Below, one piece after another: positions 1-10,575 of a DNA stretch of 42,278 bases. The notes beneath the pieces are model-generated. The model was not told the origin of the DNA, ran no database searches, and was given only the letters and a program-made list of their open reading frames with translations. Where the stretch lies: NCBI RefSeq assembly GCF_000003815.2, contig NC_049996.1:394871-437148 (forward strand). The letters run 5' to 3'. Both the position numbers and the translations under genes were made by a program. Numbering within the stretch: the stretch's first letter is position 1; every line of letters begins with the position of its first letter. This stretch comes from Branchiostoma floridae. Lineage: Eukaryota > Chordata > Leptocardii > Amphioxiformes > Branchiostomatidae.

Positions 1-1730
1 ACTTAACATGATTTGTTAAAAGTTCTGCAGATAAGTAAAGAAAAATGACAATCAATTTAGTGTATCAAATTTTTACTTCATTACATTTACTACGTATGCA
101 TATTATATATATTTTCTATAAACCTTGGATAACTGGATTTACGCTTGAGTAAAGGACACTTGTAAGTAACTCTCTATTCTGTTTTTCTATGTCTTTTTCA
201 ACGCACATGGCACGTGTGACAAAAAGATTGTAAGTACTTTAATATGTCCTATTTCAATTGTAAAGCCTGGTACCAATTGACTTGATGCTTCAAAAACTAA
301 AAACGATTTGTTAAAAGTTCTGCAGATAAGTAATGGAAAATGACAACCAATCAAGTATATCCATTTTCTGCATTACATTTACTACGTATGGATGATATAT
401 ATTTTTGCTATAAGCCTCGGATAACTAGAATTACAATAATAAGGACACTTGTAAGTAACTCTCTATTCTGTTTTTCTATTGTCTTTTTCAACGCATATGG
501 CACGTGTGACAAAAAGATTGTAAGTACTTTAATATGTCCTATTTCAATTGTAACGCCTGGTAACAACTGACTTGATGCTCACAAAACTTAACATGATTTG
601 TTAAAAGTTCTTCAGATAAGTAAAGAAAAATGACAATCAATTTAGTGTATCAAATTTTTACTTCATTACATTTACTACGTATGCATATTATATATATTTG
701 CTATAAACCTTGGATAACTGGATTTACGCTTGAGTAAAGGACACTTATAAGTAACTCTCTATTCTGTTTTTCTATGTCTTTTTCACGCATATGGCACGTG
801 TGACAAAAAGATTGTAAGTACTTTAATATGTCCTATTTCAATTGTAACGCCTGGTAACAACTGACTTGATGCTCACAAAACTTAACATGATTTGTTAAAA
901 GTTCTTCAGATAAGTAAAGAAAAATGACAATCAATTTAGTGTATCAAATTTTTACTTCATTACATTTACTACGTATGCATATTATATATATTTGCTATAA
1001 ACCTTGGATAACTGGATTTACGCTTGAGTAAAGGACACTTATAAGTAACTCTCTATTCTGTTTTTCTATGTCTTTTTCAACGCATATGGCACGTGTGACA
1101 AAAAGATTGTAAGTACTTTAATATGTCCTATTTCAATTGTAAAGTCTGGTACAAATTGACTTGATGCTTCAAAAACTAAAAACGATTTGTTAAAAGTTCT
1201 GCAGATAAGTAATGGAAAATGACAACCAATCAAGTGTATCCATTTTCTGCATTACATTTACTACGTATGGATGATATATATTTTTGCTATAAGCCTCGGA
1301 TAACTAGAATTACAATAATAAGGACACTTGTAAGTAACTCTCTATTCTGTTTTTCTATTGTCTTTTTCAACGCATATGGCACGTGTGACAAAAAGTATGT
1401 AAGTACTTTAATATGTCCTATTTCAATTGTAACGCCTGGTAACAATTGACTTGATGCTTCAAAAACTAAAAATGATTTGCTTAAAGTTCTGCAGATAAGT
1501 AAAGGAAGATGACAATCAATCCAGTGTATCAACTTTTTACTTCATTACATTTACTACGTATGCATATTATATATATATGCTATAACTTATATAGCCTCGG
1601 ATAACTACTCTTACGTTTTAGTAAAGGACACTTATAAGTAACTCTCTATTCTCTTTTTCTGTCTTTTTCAACGCATTGAACTTGCTAAAGTACTATTCCC
1701 TATTTCTTGTAATGTCTGGTCCCAACTCGA
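1..1730. repeat. Tandem array, ~293-bp unit with 3-unit higher-order repeat
   Basis: The phrase atttgttaaaagttct recurs near 11, 306, 596, 890, 1184 and (diverged) 1474, a period of about 293 bp. Units alternate in type: those at ~303 and ~1183 are nearly identical to each other (for example gcagataagtaatggaaaat), while those at ~1, ~594 and ~889 share another version. The real repeat is therefore a trimer of 879 bp. Diverged copies continue towards 2000 (gtctggtcccaactcgatgc, then gtctggtctcaacttgatgc). Each unit carries a decayed version of the 1899-1934 microexon region: a pyrimidine tract, caacgcatat, and then gtaagtact. The short reading frames inside, such as 340-570, are by-products of the repeat. 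Confidence 0.93.
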
Positions 1731-1898
1731 TGCTCCAACATTCAACAATAGTTATCATATTTGTATGATATACTTTCTATCTAAAACAACTGGATGGAAC
1801 TACTAGTGAACAATATTGTCACAACAGTATACATAACGGATTGTATTACATAACTTTGTATTTTCTTTTTCTTTCTCTATGCCTTTCTCAACGCATAG

Positions 1899-1934
1899 GG
1901 CCAACGTCCCGAGCCTATTGACGTCCAAAAGGGG
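1899..1934 (+). CDS. Microexon of the cytochrome c-like gene
   Basis: The acceptor is a long C/T tract followed by cgcatag, and the donor is gtaagt. The 36-nt exon reads GQRPEPIDVQKG. It ends in phase 0, matching the phase-0 start at 2180. The same neighbourhood is repeated in decayed form in the upstream array, where the acceptor AG is lost. Confidence 0.5.
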
Positions 1935-2629
1935 GTAAGTGCTTCACTATTTCCTATTTTTTGTATCGTCTGGTCTCAACTTGATGCTCCAACATTCAAC
2001 AATAATAGCTATCATATACTGTCTATTTTAACCAACCTCATGAAACTACTCGTGAACAATATCGACAAAATAGTGAACAGTATACATGACGTATTCTAAC
2101 GACTAAAATGCTAACTTTGTCAATATGGCCTTAGTGCTTGTTGTTCCATGCACCTGATTTGGTTTGTACTGTGTTACAGCTGTTCAGTACAGCAGCTGCC
2201 GCAGCTGTGGCCAAGGTGACTGTGAAAGCTGCTCCCAAGGGAACTGAGATCTGCGCCTTCTCTTCACCCGATGAGGCCAGGTATGTTCTACGTCTTCTCT
2301 TTATATTNNNNNNNNNNNNNNNNNNNNNNNNNNNNNNNNNNNNNNNNNNNNNNNNNNNNNNNNNNNNNNNNNNNNNNNNNNNNNNNNNNNNNNNNNNNNN
2401 NNNNNNNNNNNNNNNNNNNNNNNNNNNNNNNNNNNNNNNNNNGTGCGCCCTTTGTTCTGTGTTATTCGTAGAGTCACCGTAAAAATGCTCGTCTATTATT
2501 GTACCTATTTTACCTCTATTTTGTTGTATTTTGTACTGGACTAATGACGATTTTCGAATTCCCATGCCACCCTTTGCAGCATCGACAAGGGCTTCAAAGT
2601 GTATCTGCAAAAATGCGCTAATTGTCACT
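1899..2629 (+). CDS. Cytochrome c-like protein, partial (three internal exons)
   Basis: Three exons join in one frame: 1899-1934 (12 codons, phase 0 to 0), 2180-2280 (33 codons plus AG) and 2580-2629 (completing AG|C, 16 codons, then T). The last exon reads IDKGFKVYLQKCANCH. This matches the start of the mitochondrial cytochrome c fold, where the two Cys of CxxCH bind haem covalently and His is an axial ligand. Cytochrome c carries electrons from complex III to IV in the intermembrane space. The N-terminal part (LFSTAAAAAVAKVTVKAAPK and onwards) is longer than and unlike usual animal cytochrome c, and could be a presequence or a different domain. No start codon was identified, and no exon for the rest of the fold was found downstream, so this may be a divergent paralogue, another c-type cytochrome, or a broken copy. 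The intron at 2281-2579 contains a gap. Confidence 0.55.
2180..2280 (+). CDS. Exon of the cytochrome c-like gene (Ala-rich N-terminal part)
   Basis: Acceptor gtgttacag and donor gtatgt. It encodes 33 codons beginning LFSTAAAAAVAKVTVKAAPK and ends on a split AG|C serine codon. Confidence 0.55.
2308..2442. other. Assembly gap (135 N)
   Basis: Run of N inside an intron of the cytochrome c-like gene. Confidence 1.
2580..2629 (+). CDS. Exon of the cytochrome c-like gene with CxxCH haem site
   Basis: Acceptor ccctttgcag and donor gtaagt. It encodes IDKGFKVYLQKCANCH; the CANCH is the covalent haem attachment motif. The exon leaves in phase 1 with a T. Confidence 0.65.
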
Positions 2630-4035
2630 GTAAGTATCCGGATTTATCAGTTGTGTTCTCTATTTTCACATCTCTATTGACTACAGCATATCAGAAATCT
2701 GTTGCACATCAATGATGTGTCAATTTCAGTTTGAGTCTAAATACTGATCAACCAGGGAAATGCATGTAGAGTCAATGTGTCTTTGCGGTCGCAAACCACT
2801 AGCAAAATCCACTGTATTGTAGTAGACTATGGTTAGATATTGATAACTAGCGTTTTCATGAATCGAAAACTAGCGTTTTCATGAATTGAAAAATAGTTAA
2901 GTTCCTGATTGTGATATTTAAGACCTTATTTTGCTTGACTATAATTTGAGTCTGACTAATATTGCTGTAAAATTTCTTTGCAATGTCAGCTTGTTAACTA
3001 AAATTTTATCCGTTTCTCAGAGAACTGATCCCATCTACCATAGAGGGCACCAGATGAAGTCATCTGAGAACAGGAAGTGACGTCACTACACGTAGTTTAG
3101 AGAATGTGACAAGTCGTTAATAGATTATACATTTACAACTTTCTGTCGACAACTCTGAAATTCCTGCACAATTGAACAGTTTATACACAATGTATCCTTG
3201 CTACGTAATAACAACATCTCTGTACCGTATGCTATAGATACAAATCTAATAGCAGTTTAACAAGTATTTGAAGTCGACCATGTCGAAAATCACTGTTCCA
3301 GTTTGTTTGCAAGATTGCCATACACAGGCCCTGTTGAAGTTTCTTGATACAGGTACAATACCACATTTATGACTTAACGCAGAGAACCAAAACGACCTTC
3401 TTAGCAAACAGTAATTGAAACAAAACAGCGACATTAACATGTGAAGACTGTGTATTTTGGAACGGCAAATGTCACTGTAGTTTTTAGCATTTAAAAATGG
3501 AACGAATAATGGTATGTGAATGTGTAACCATTTTGTGCTGCAATAAAATCTCTTCAGCATAGTGTTCCAAACTCCGATTGTGCTGGTGTGTTTTTCCGAC
3601 ATTTGTCTTGTTTCATGAGTAAGTTGAGTGTTATTTTCCCACAGCTTGTTGAGCGAATGTAAAGAACAGAAATCACACAGGAAAGATAGCAGAATCATAA
3701 TGTACAGCATGACAGAACAGAATACAGTTGAGTGGCTAGGGACAAACCACTAATGTCAGGCCATATAGTCTTAATTTGATGAATTATTATTTATCTATTG
3801 ACCGACCCCCACCCCTCACCAAAATACATGCCCCCTTCCCAACAATTAACACTTAGAAAAGATAAACAACAGTACTCTCAACACCGGTAGCAAAAATCAA
3901 AAGGCAACCTTATATCTTATCTCTACTGACATTTCGACTGCTGTGTTTTCAGTAAAGTAACTGTGGCCTTAGTGCTTTCAAACCTCTAAGGTGGAAGAAA
4001 TAAAAGTAAATAAAGGCCATAGGACACCAGCATGA
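2630..4035. other. No gene seen
   Basis: AT-rich sequence with no convincing exon on either strand. A 154-codon open stretch on the minus strand (3246-3710) has no recognisable protein character. The missing part of the cytochrome c fold was looked for here and not found. Confidence 0.6.
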
Positions 4036-4230
4036 TTCCTCGTCCTGATTACCGAAATAGGTAGCTTTGCAGCACAGTATAACCGATTATCGATCTAATC
4101 CGGAATGAATAACCAGTTTCTGAGCATTCCCTGTTTTTTTTTAAACTAAAGTCTATGCAACGACAACGTAGTGGTTGGCGCCTTTGTCACATTAGGGCAT
4201 TGTAGCAATGTAAATAAACAAGTCTTCCGT
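4036..4230. repeat. Dispersed repeat, copy 1
   Basis: This stretch (gattaccgaaatagg, gcagcacagtataaccgatt, agggcattgtagcaatg) aligns in the same order with 17638-17850 (ggttacccaatagg, gcagcaaagtacacccgatt, ggggcactgtagccttg). The two are diverged copies of one old element of unknown class. Confidence 0.6.
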
Positions 4231-4384
4231 TAACTTGTAAACTATTGTAAGTCAGTGCCAATTTCACATACTTGTCTGTGATACTGATTTATCGAAAATA
4301 ACAAAATAATTAAAGCAATCATCATTCAATCACATGTACAGGTAAAAGAACAACATTTCTATGGTAAAATCACATTTGAATTAT

Positions 4385-4441
4385 GCCTGTACTTAGCCCG
4401 ATAGGGCATGAATGTGCAATAAAGGCTATTATTATTATTAT
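4385..4441 (+). mobile_element. Non-LTR retrotransposon 3' end (LINE-like)
   Basis: Has cccgatagggcatgaatgtg, then gcaataaaggc, then a (TAT)n tail, the usual look of a 5'-truncated LINE 3' terminus. No reverse transcriptase remains. Confidence 0.5.
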
Positions 4442-4556
4442 AGCAACTTTGAACTCTGTCGTGCTTATCTGTCAAGCTTTGACTAATCTAATTATTGACT
4501 TAATTAAAAACAATATGCAAATACTAATGACTGTGAACAGGTGGTAAGAGCACGCC

Positions 4557-4571
4557 ATGGCAAGATGGCGG
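4557..4571 (+). CDS. Possible first exon (ATG GCA AGA TGG CGG)
   Basis: The sequence ATGGCAAGATGGCGG is followed directly by gtatgtct, a good donor. It contains CAAGATGGCGG, which fits the YY1-type element often found at start codons of metazoan housekeeping genes. No partner exon in phase 0 was found, so it may only be a promoter-proximal element. Confidence 0.25.
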
Positions 4572-5244
4572 GTATGTCTAGAAGGGACAGAACACGGCTC
4601 TAAAATTACCCTCGGAAGTCTCGCTACGTCTGTTTTGGGTGGTGAGTAGTACCTAACGTTGTCCCCTATATTCTCGTAACTAGTTGGACGGAACGTATTG
4701 CAATGAATTGAAGCAAAAACACAGTGTGGAGTAAATTATTTGTGGTAACGCTTCCCCTGTTTTAAGCCTGCAGTTAGTAAAACAGCCACTGGAGGGTGCT
4801 CCTATGATCTCTTCTTTGGATGCTTGGATGGATGTTTAACGTTTGTACGCGGACATTTCGGCCTATTTGAACCGAATTTACCATGCCTCGAGTCTTTGTT
4901 GTTGTTAACTTTTAAAATGGTGGTCTAAGAGTGATAACAGGGATCATCGTCTATCTATCACTGTCATTTTATGTGCGCTGAGTGCCCCTGACCGACCAAT
5001 ACTAGTATTCGTTCAGGTGCAAGTTGTAACACACATTTTGTGTTGCATTTTGTAAAAGAATCGCTGGGAGGCGCTGTGAGACCGTGCGCTTTCACTTATC
5101 GTGAATGTTGCAACTGCAGTTTGTATTTACGCCGCTAGAGTTCACTAATATTGTAGCCGGTGGCTCGCGTTGTTGTGGCTCGTGATTTCAACAACAGCAT
5201 TTCATCCGTGTTTCTTCCCTGAAATTCTCGGTGTTTTGTTGTAG

Positions 5245-5304
5245 AATGGGTAGTCGGTGCCACCCGCTGGCTACAGGGATACGAGAGCACCGAGTTGAAT
5301 GAAG
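5245..5304 (+). CDS. Candidate orphan exon, 60 nt
   Basis: A clean acceptor (ttttgttgtag) and donor (GAAG|gtaatg) flank 60 nt. One frame is open with phase 1 in and phase 1 out, reading WVVGATRWLQGYESTELNE. The cytochrome c-like exon also leaves in phase 1, but joining the two would make TAA, so they are not simply adjacent exons. No family recognised. Confidence 0.3.
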
Positions 5305-5407
5305 GTAATGTTGTTGTTGTAATGGTAATGGCAACAATTCCTTGGACGAACTGAAAGGCAACGTTACATCAAGGACGTCCCATGAAACCTCCTTGGGTAC
5401 ATGCAAT

Positions 5408-5431
5408 GGGGTGGGGGGGGGGGGGGGGGCG
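5408..5431. repeat. G-rich run
   Basis: An almost unbroken run of G after gcaatgg. It could form a G-quadruplex or be a sequencing artefact. Confidence 0.8.
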
Positions 5432-5801
5432 GTAACATGCTTCGGGGGATAAACGCTGCTGGATACCATTACACCCTGCTTCAGGACTTTTACGTCAAAT
5501 GTAGAAATTAGCCAGAATCAACGTCACATTTCTGGAAAGCCAAAACGATGCATAAGGCAAGTAAAAAATGCTCTGTTAGTAACCGAAGCAGTCCTCTTGG
5601 ACAAAGACCTAATACCTGCATGAAATATTCAGTTTTTTGGAAAATTCTTGTTTTGTCTTGGCCCAAAAATTACCCAAATACCGCTGTAGAAAGCGGACTT
5701 CTATTATTATTTTTTATCTTTTTTAAATTACAGCCTTCTCTACAAAAAAATACATGGGACATGTGATTAGTCCAATCAACCCTGCCCGCAGGAAATTGAC
5801 A

Positions 5802-5932
5802 AGCCCCCCCAAAATTGACGCGCCGCCCCAAAATCAACACGCCGCCCCAAAATCCAAACGCCGCCCCAAAATCCAAACGCCGCCCCAAAATCCAAACGCC
5901 GCCCCAAAATCCACACGCCGCCCCAAAACGCA
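5802..5932. repeat. 19-bp minisatellite
   Basis: About seven copies of a 19-bp unit, cgccgccccaaaatccaaa, with single-base variants. All reading frames stay open through it, so coding calls here are artefacts. Confidence 0.92.
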
Positions 5933-6018
5933 GGAATGGAATCCTAGCTAGCAAGCCTACCCACCAACCCCTTTCATTTCTAACAGAAAAAATGCTCTCA
6001 TGCCTTTACATGCTTTTT

Positions 6019-6118
6019 NNNNNNNNNNNNNNNNNNNNNNNNNNNNNNNNNNNNNNNNNNNNNNNNNNNNNNNNNNNNNNNNNNNNNNNNNNNNNNNNNN
6101 NNNNNNNNNNNNNNNNNN
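6019..6118. other. Assembly gap (100 N)
   Basis: Run of N. Confidence 1.
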
Positions 6119-6780
6119 CTTGATTGTGAGCTTTCAAATGAAGCAATCTGACATAAATTATTCTAATCCTCAAAGAGACTTTTATCAGCCTGAAATGGTA
6201 CTGCAGGAAACAACAATTGCTGCATTTGTCTCGCAAAGCAAAAGTGGTATCCAAATCCACGTTCAGCGCATGCCCTTCCAATATGTTCTTCTATGGAATT
6301 CTAAAAGCACACATCTAAAAAATCACCTATATGAATATAAGTCCATGAAAACTAACCTTGACAGGATAACCCTTCTCCTAAACGGTACCTTCAAAAATCA
6401 ACCTAATTACACCACTTGGACATACTTCCCCAAGTCGACTCCCATCGCTTTTCAGACAAAGTTTTCTTGACAAAACCAGTTAAAGTCCCAATATGGAAAA
6501 CATTTTGTATTATAGATTAAAGATAAGAAATTCCAAAGGAAACAACAAAGAAGTTTTGCCACATTCTGCAAGATAGTGAACACAGGACTACCAAAACAAA
6601 CACTGTACACCTAACTCACATTCCAGTCAACCAACAGTCGGTACCAAACACGGTCAACAACAACAAACTGCATCAAACTGTCAAAACCTAGGACCAATGC
6701 AGAAAGGAAGCGCTTCCTTTACCGTATGGCTTGCCACTGGAACACAGTTACTAAATGAACTTGTTTTTCTCTCAGTTGTA
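6119..6780. other. No gene seen
   Basis: A run of about 116 open codons on the plus strand ends at 6470. It shows no recognisable domain or splice structure. It may be the body of the retroelement whose end lies at 6905-6930. Confidence 0.5.
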
Positions 6781-6931
6781 TAGTTTGCAATGTACATATT
6801 ATGTTTTGTATGTATGTAATGTTGTGCATGTATTAATGTATTTTATGTAGACCACTGGAAGAATAGCTGGCAACATAATGTTGTAATTAGCTAAAAGTGG
6901 ATTTGAATAAAGTCAAAGTCAAAGTCAAAGC
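6781..6931 (+). mobile_element. LINE-like 3' terminus with (GTCAAA)n tail
   Basis: T/G-rich tgtatgtaatgttg sequence is followed by accactggaagaatagctgg, then tggatttgaataaag and a (gtcaaa)3 tail. This ordering is typical of CR1/L2/I-type LINE 3' ends. No reverse transcriptase reading frame was recognised upstream. Confidence 0.55.
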
Positions 6932-7149
6932 AAGCTCCTTGGGGACCAATACTAACTTTGACCATCATTCTTCCCAAAACCTATCCACATAGTCTATAAT
7001 CACAATCAATACAAATGTTCTGATGTTTTACTAACTACAAATATCCAGAAACACAAATAGACACACCCCTCTTGGTGAATGGCATAGCCCACTCAAACTA
7101 AGGGAATAGTCGATACAGATTCCATATGGTAATGTTACCTGACCCTTAT

Positions 7150-7288
7150 CTAGCCAAGGGGGAACAGGCAACAGATCCCTGAACAGAGGCTTACTAGTGG
7201 CCTGAGAAGTAAACCAAGCAGATGTAGGTGGGGGACATTGTGGCCAAACTGGCCCTGCAGCTCCAGGGCATGCTGCAAGGGGGCTCAA
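7150..7288 (-). CDS. Candidate Pro-rich exon
   Basis: On the minus strand an open stretch includes CPGAAGPVWPQCPPPTSAWF and ends PVPPWLDKGQ before a gtaaca donor. An acceptor-like ttgcag lies near 7273. Composition (Pro, Trp) is more protein-like than its surroundings, but no family was recognised. Its phase does not follow directly from the exon at 13577-13637. Confidence 0.22.
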
Positions 7289-7299
7289 ATCTATACAAC

Positions 7300-8300
7300 T
7301 TCCAACTTACATGTGTCCAAAAAAATCAAGACCACAGCATGTCCAGGGCCAAACACACTAAAATAAAAAGGCCCGCTGCAGTGTCAAGTTCAATTTCTTT
7401 TTGTACTGTGTCACTTGTATCGCTGGGTCCTAGCAGTTGCACAATGGAGGTTGCACCCATAACCTAACCGCCTCCGACCAATTACTAGTAGCTCTATTAG
7501 TCTCAGCCAGGACTAGTTACCAGTGAAGCAACCATCTAATTTGTGCAAACAAGCACCTGTACAGAGCAAACACCCAGCGAACATTTCCCAAGCGGTTGCG
7601 TAGAAAATGTTATCACATATTTGCAGTGACCACTAGATAATGTCTTCAAAAAGCTACAAACAATATCAAATTTAAAGTATAAACAAAGCCTTCACCACTT
7701 ACATTGTACCAAACATTGCCTTTACTACTAAAGATTTCCCAGGTCAAAAACCAAGGACACAAAATAAATAGCCAACTGCAGTATTAAGACTAACCATTAA
7801 GACAACCAAAATTAAAAACAGTTAAACACCGGGCAGGGCTCAAAAAATTTATGTAATTTAACCATCAGTACAAAAGTGAGCAAACGCATTAATGACACAA
7901 AGAACATGTTCCGACTTGAACAAATCATACACATACCTTTCCCTTACGTTCACACTCTATATATGCCTCCTCCACTTAGAAAGTTGTATCTTCTTCTGTG
8001 TAACCATGATTGCCAAAGTGTCAGAACACAAGAACTTCTACCAGAACTTTAAACACAGTACATGTACTATACAGCTCTAGATCTGGAAGCACCACAACAA
8101 CTGATGTGTGTATGGAATTTGTATACAATATCTGGAATCTATCTTGTTAAGAATTTTTTTATGGTGCATTCAATCTTATAATTTGCTAATACAGATGTAA
8201 CTTAACTTGTGTCATCAATGTTCTGTTTGATGTATCACTGGAATTCTTTCTAAGATTTAGGTAAGGTGGCCATGACTTCTTGATGTGTGTTTGTAAGCTT
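7300..8300. other. No gene seen
   Basis: AT-rich, with no supported exon, hairpin or tandem repeat. Confidence 0.5.
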
Positions 8301-8304
8301 CTGA

Positions 8305-8528
8305 GGACAGGTAGATGTCAGACTTACCTGCCCATCAGGACAGGTAAGAAAAACACCTTAACATCTGTCCCTGGTTGTGGAGCAGTTCTAACTTCCAGGG
8401 ATGTGCCAGGACTTGTTCAGTTGGTGAGGCATGTAGATTTCAGGGACAGGTAGATGTCAGGCTCACCTGCCCAGCAGGACAGGTAAGAAAAACATATTCA
8501 CACCTGTCCCTGGTTGTGGAGCAGTACT
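8305..8528. repeat. Direct duplication, two copies 139 bp apart
   Basis: About 85 bp starting ggacaggtagatgtcag at 8305-8389 recurs at 8444-8528. Both copies include aggacaggtaagaaaaaca and tgtccctggttgtggagcag. The spacer is not repeated. Confidence 0.88.
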
Positions 8529-8990
8529 GTACATATGATTTTGAGACAATTGTCTCATGCATACAGTTTACATGATGATGATTCACTTGTGATGTATACA
8601 TATTATATACTAGTATTACATATGATAACTGTACAGGTGTACATGTTCGTCCATAAAGTCATTGTGTTTCAAATATGGTGTATACTTGATTGCTAAAATA
8701 TTTTTGGAATCATATATGGTATTTGTGTTCATGTTTTCTGAGTGTGCTTTTTGCACTTTTTACAGACTGAATCATTTAGGATTTAAATGTTAAATCTTAC
8801 CGCTAAATGTTTCTCTGTCCTTGGTGCTGAACATTGATGTTTACAACAATGGCCATTGTCTGACTACGATGTTGTTAACCTTTCTTGTGATAGACATTCT
8901 GCTAAGGTCAATTTAGCTAAGGTTAACTTTTCAAAAGAATTTTTTAGATTGATATCCAAGATTCATTGTCATGACATCTGTGATATGTTA

Positions 8991-9156
8991 CTGTAAATGC
9001 ATTTAAGTTCACGGGGATTTAATTTCACGGTAGCACCATGCACTGTTGTCTCTTACTGCCATGGAAAAATGTTCGCAGTGGTTTTGAATTTGCAGTGAGG
9101 CGGCCACTGCGAAAACCCCGAACATTAATCTACCGCAAAAGTTTCTGCATTTACAG
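8991..9156. mobile_element. MITE, TA-flanked (Tc1/mariner-like)
   Basis: The ends CTGTAAATGCA and TGCATTTACAG are inverted repeats, flanked on both sides by TA (8989-8990 and 9157-9158), the duplication made by Tc1/mariner transposases. The interior (ttcgcagtggttttgaattt) resembles the right edge of the window (42110-42278). No transposase is encoded. Confidence 0.7.
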
Positions 9157-9262
9157 TAATCTGTTGTACAAAATCTTTAGAATCACAGCATTTATGTCTC
9201 TCTTTACCACACCTTTTCATCTCTGTTTTGGACACAGCATTAGCGTCTTGATCTTTTGTAGG

Positions 9263-10053
9263 TAATGGAGCGATCCCGTTCGAACGTTATATCGAACTAA
9301 TAGAACAAGGTGGAACCCCCTATTCTATTTCGAACACCTCCGTCAAAAACAGCCCCAGTTGAACAGAAATGGCCAAAGAAAAATACTATGCTATTCTTTC
9401 TTGAAGGCTACACCCACCGAGCATAGGTATTGTGGCAGCGAGAGCCACTACATAGCATTACATTGATGTTGGGCAGGATGCACGTGTAGAGCAGGGTATG
9501 TATAAGACACGAGACTCTGCACTGGTAGACTTTGTAGAAGTGTCTCATTAGTTGATGCATAGTACAAGCTCCCTCTCCACGAGTGCCTGAGCTGCTTTCT
9601 TCTTGATTTCGCTTTTATCATGAGCATGCATGCAGCTGTTATGCATGCAAAAAACGCAGTAGAAACCCTGTCACAGATAGATGTACCCTGGTTGTCACCG
9701 GCATCGACCGTATATCAGAAACCGGACACTTCTGCCCATCAACAAGGTGATAATATGCGGTGCCTCCCGCTTCCGCTTTGACTGAAATTATGACGCCCGT
9801 ACCACAGCTCTATCAGCCCCCATCCTCAGATGACTGTACCCAGTGGATGTAGCCTTCAACAAAGAAGTCAGCGCATTTTTTTCGACCTGGTCTGAGAGTA
9901 TTTCAGGGTCAAAAGAGCTAAACCGGAGTCAGTCGTTATTATCAGCTAAACAGCGGCGGCGGCCAGTTCTGTCCGACAAGCGCTGTTTTTGACGGAGGTA
10001 TTCGAAATAGAACATGATCGATCAGGGGGCGGGGTTTTGGGATCGGTCCATTA
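9263..10053. mobile_element. DNA transposon remnant with terminal inverted repeats
   Basis: The left end TAATGGAGCGATCCC pairs with the right end (reverse complement TAATGGACCGATCCC). A second, longer inverted pair lies inside: ctatttcgaacacctccgtc at 9327-9346 against its near-perfect complement at about 9989-10008. The ~600-bp interior has no recognised transposase. The class is unclear because flanking duplications do not match cleanly. Confidence 0.65.
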
Positions 10054-10375
10054 AGATTCTTCATGATTGTTTTTTTTTTCAGAGTACTAGTATTTCAATG
10101 TGGTATAATTGGATTGTTTTATGTGATATACATTTTTATGTGATTGTTGTTTGGTCATGGTATTGTATATTTGCTTTAGCTGTGCTCTTCTTTTGCCTCA
10201 CTAACAAAGGTTTATGTTCTCTTCCCCACACCCCCCCCCCCCACCCAAAGCAGTTTAAACAGATCTTGAATATCTTGAAAGTGTATCTTGCTTTATGTAT
10301 GTTTTATGAGTATCATTGGTATATGTAAGTTTGGCATGTGATTTTTCTGACTGAGTTTTCCTTTATACCATAGGT

Positions 10376-10575
10376 TATGGGAAATATACCTGACCATGTC
10401 CCTGTGTGCTGTGGGACCTGTCAGCTATCCTGTGTCACCTGTCCATATTCTTGGGGGACCTGTCTGTGTTCCTGTGTGCCTGTCTACATTCCAGGAGGAC
10501 CTGTCCATGTTCCTGTGCTACTTACCAGCAATCCTGTGCACCTGTCTGTATTCCAGGAGGATCTATCAGCTGTTT
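10376..10575. repeat. Degenerate tandem repeat (cctgtctacattccaggagg-type)
   Basis: Irregular repeats of ttcctgtgtgcctgtc and attccaggagga. All three plus-strand frames are open here, which is expected of a repeat whose length avoids stops, so no protein is called. Confidence 0.6.

Noticed and set aside
340-1449. Two identical-looking 76-codon reading frames (340-570 and 1219-1449)
   Set aside because: They are the same frame in two copies of the 879-bp higher-order repeat and are not kept in the other units.
3246-3710. 154-codon open reading frame on the minus strand
   Set aside because: Composition looks like translated AT-rich noncoding DNA. There is no domain, no splice support and no repeat origin.
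5754-5954. Repetitive protein frames on both strands (PQNPNAAPKSKRR and its reverse)
   Set aside because: They are produced by a 19-bp minisatellite that leaves every frame open.
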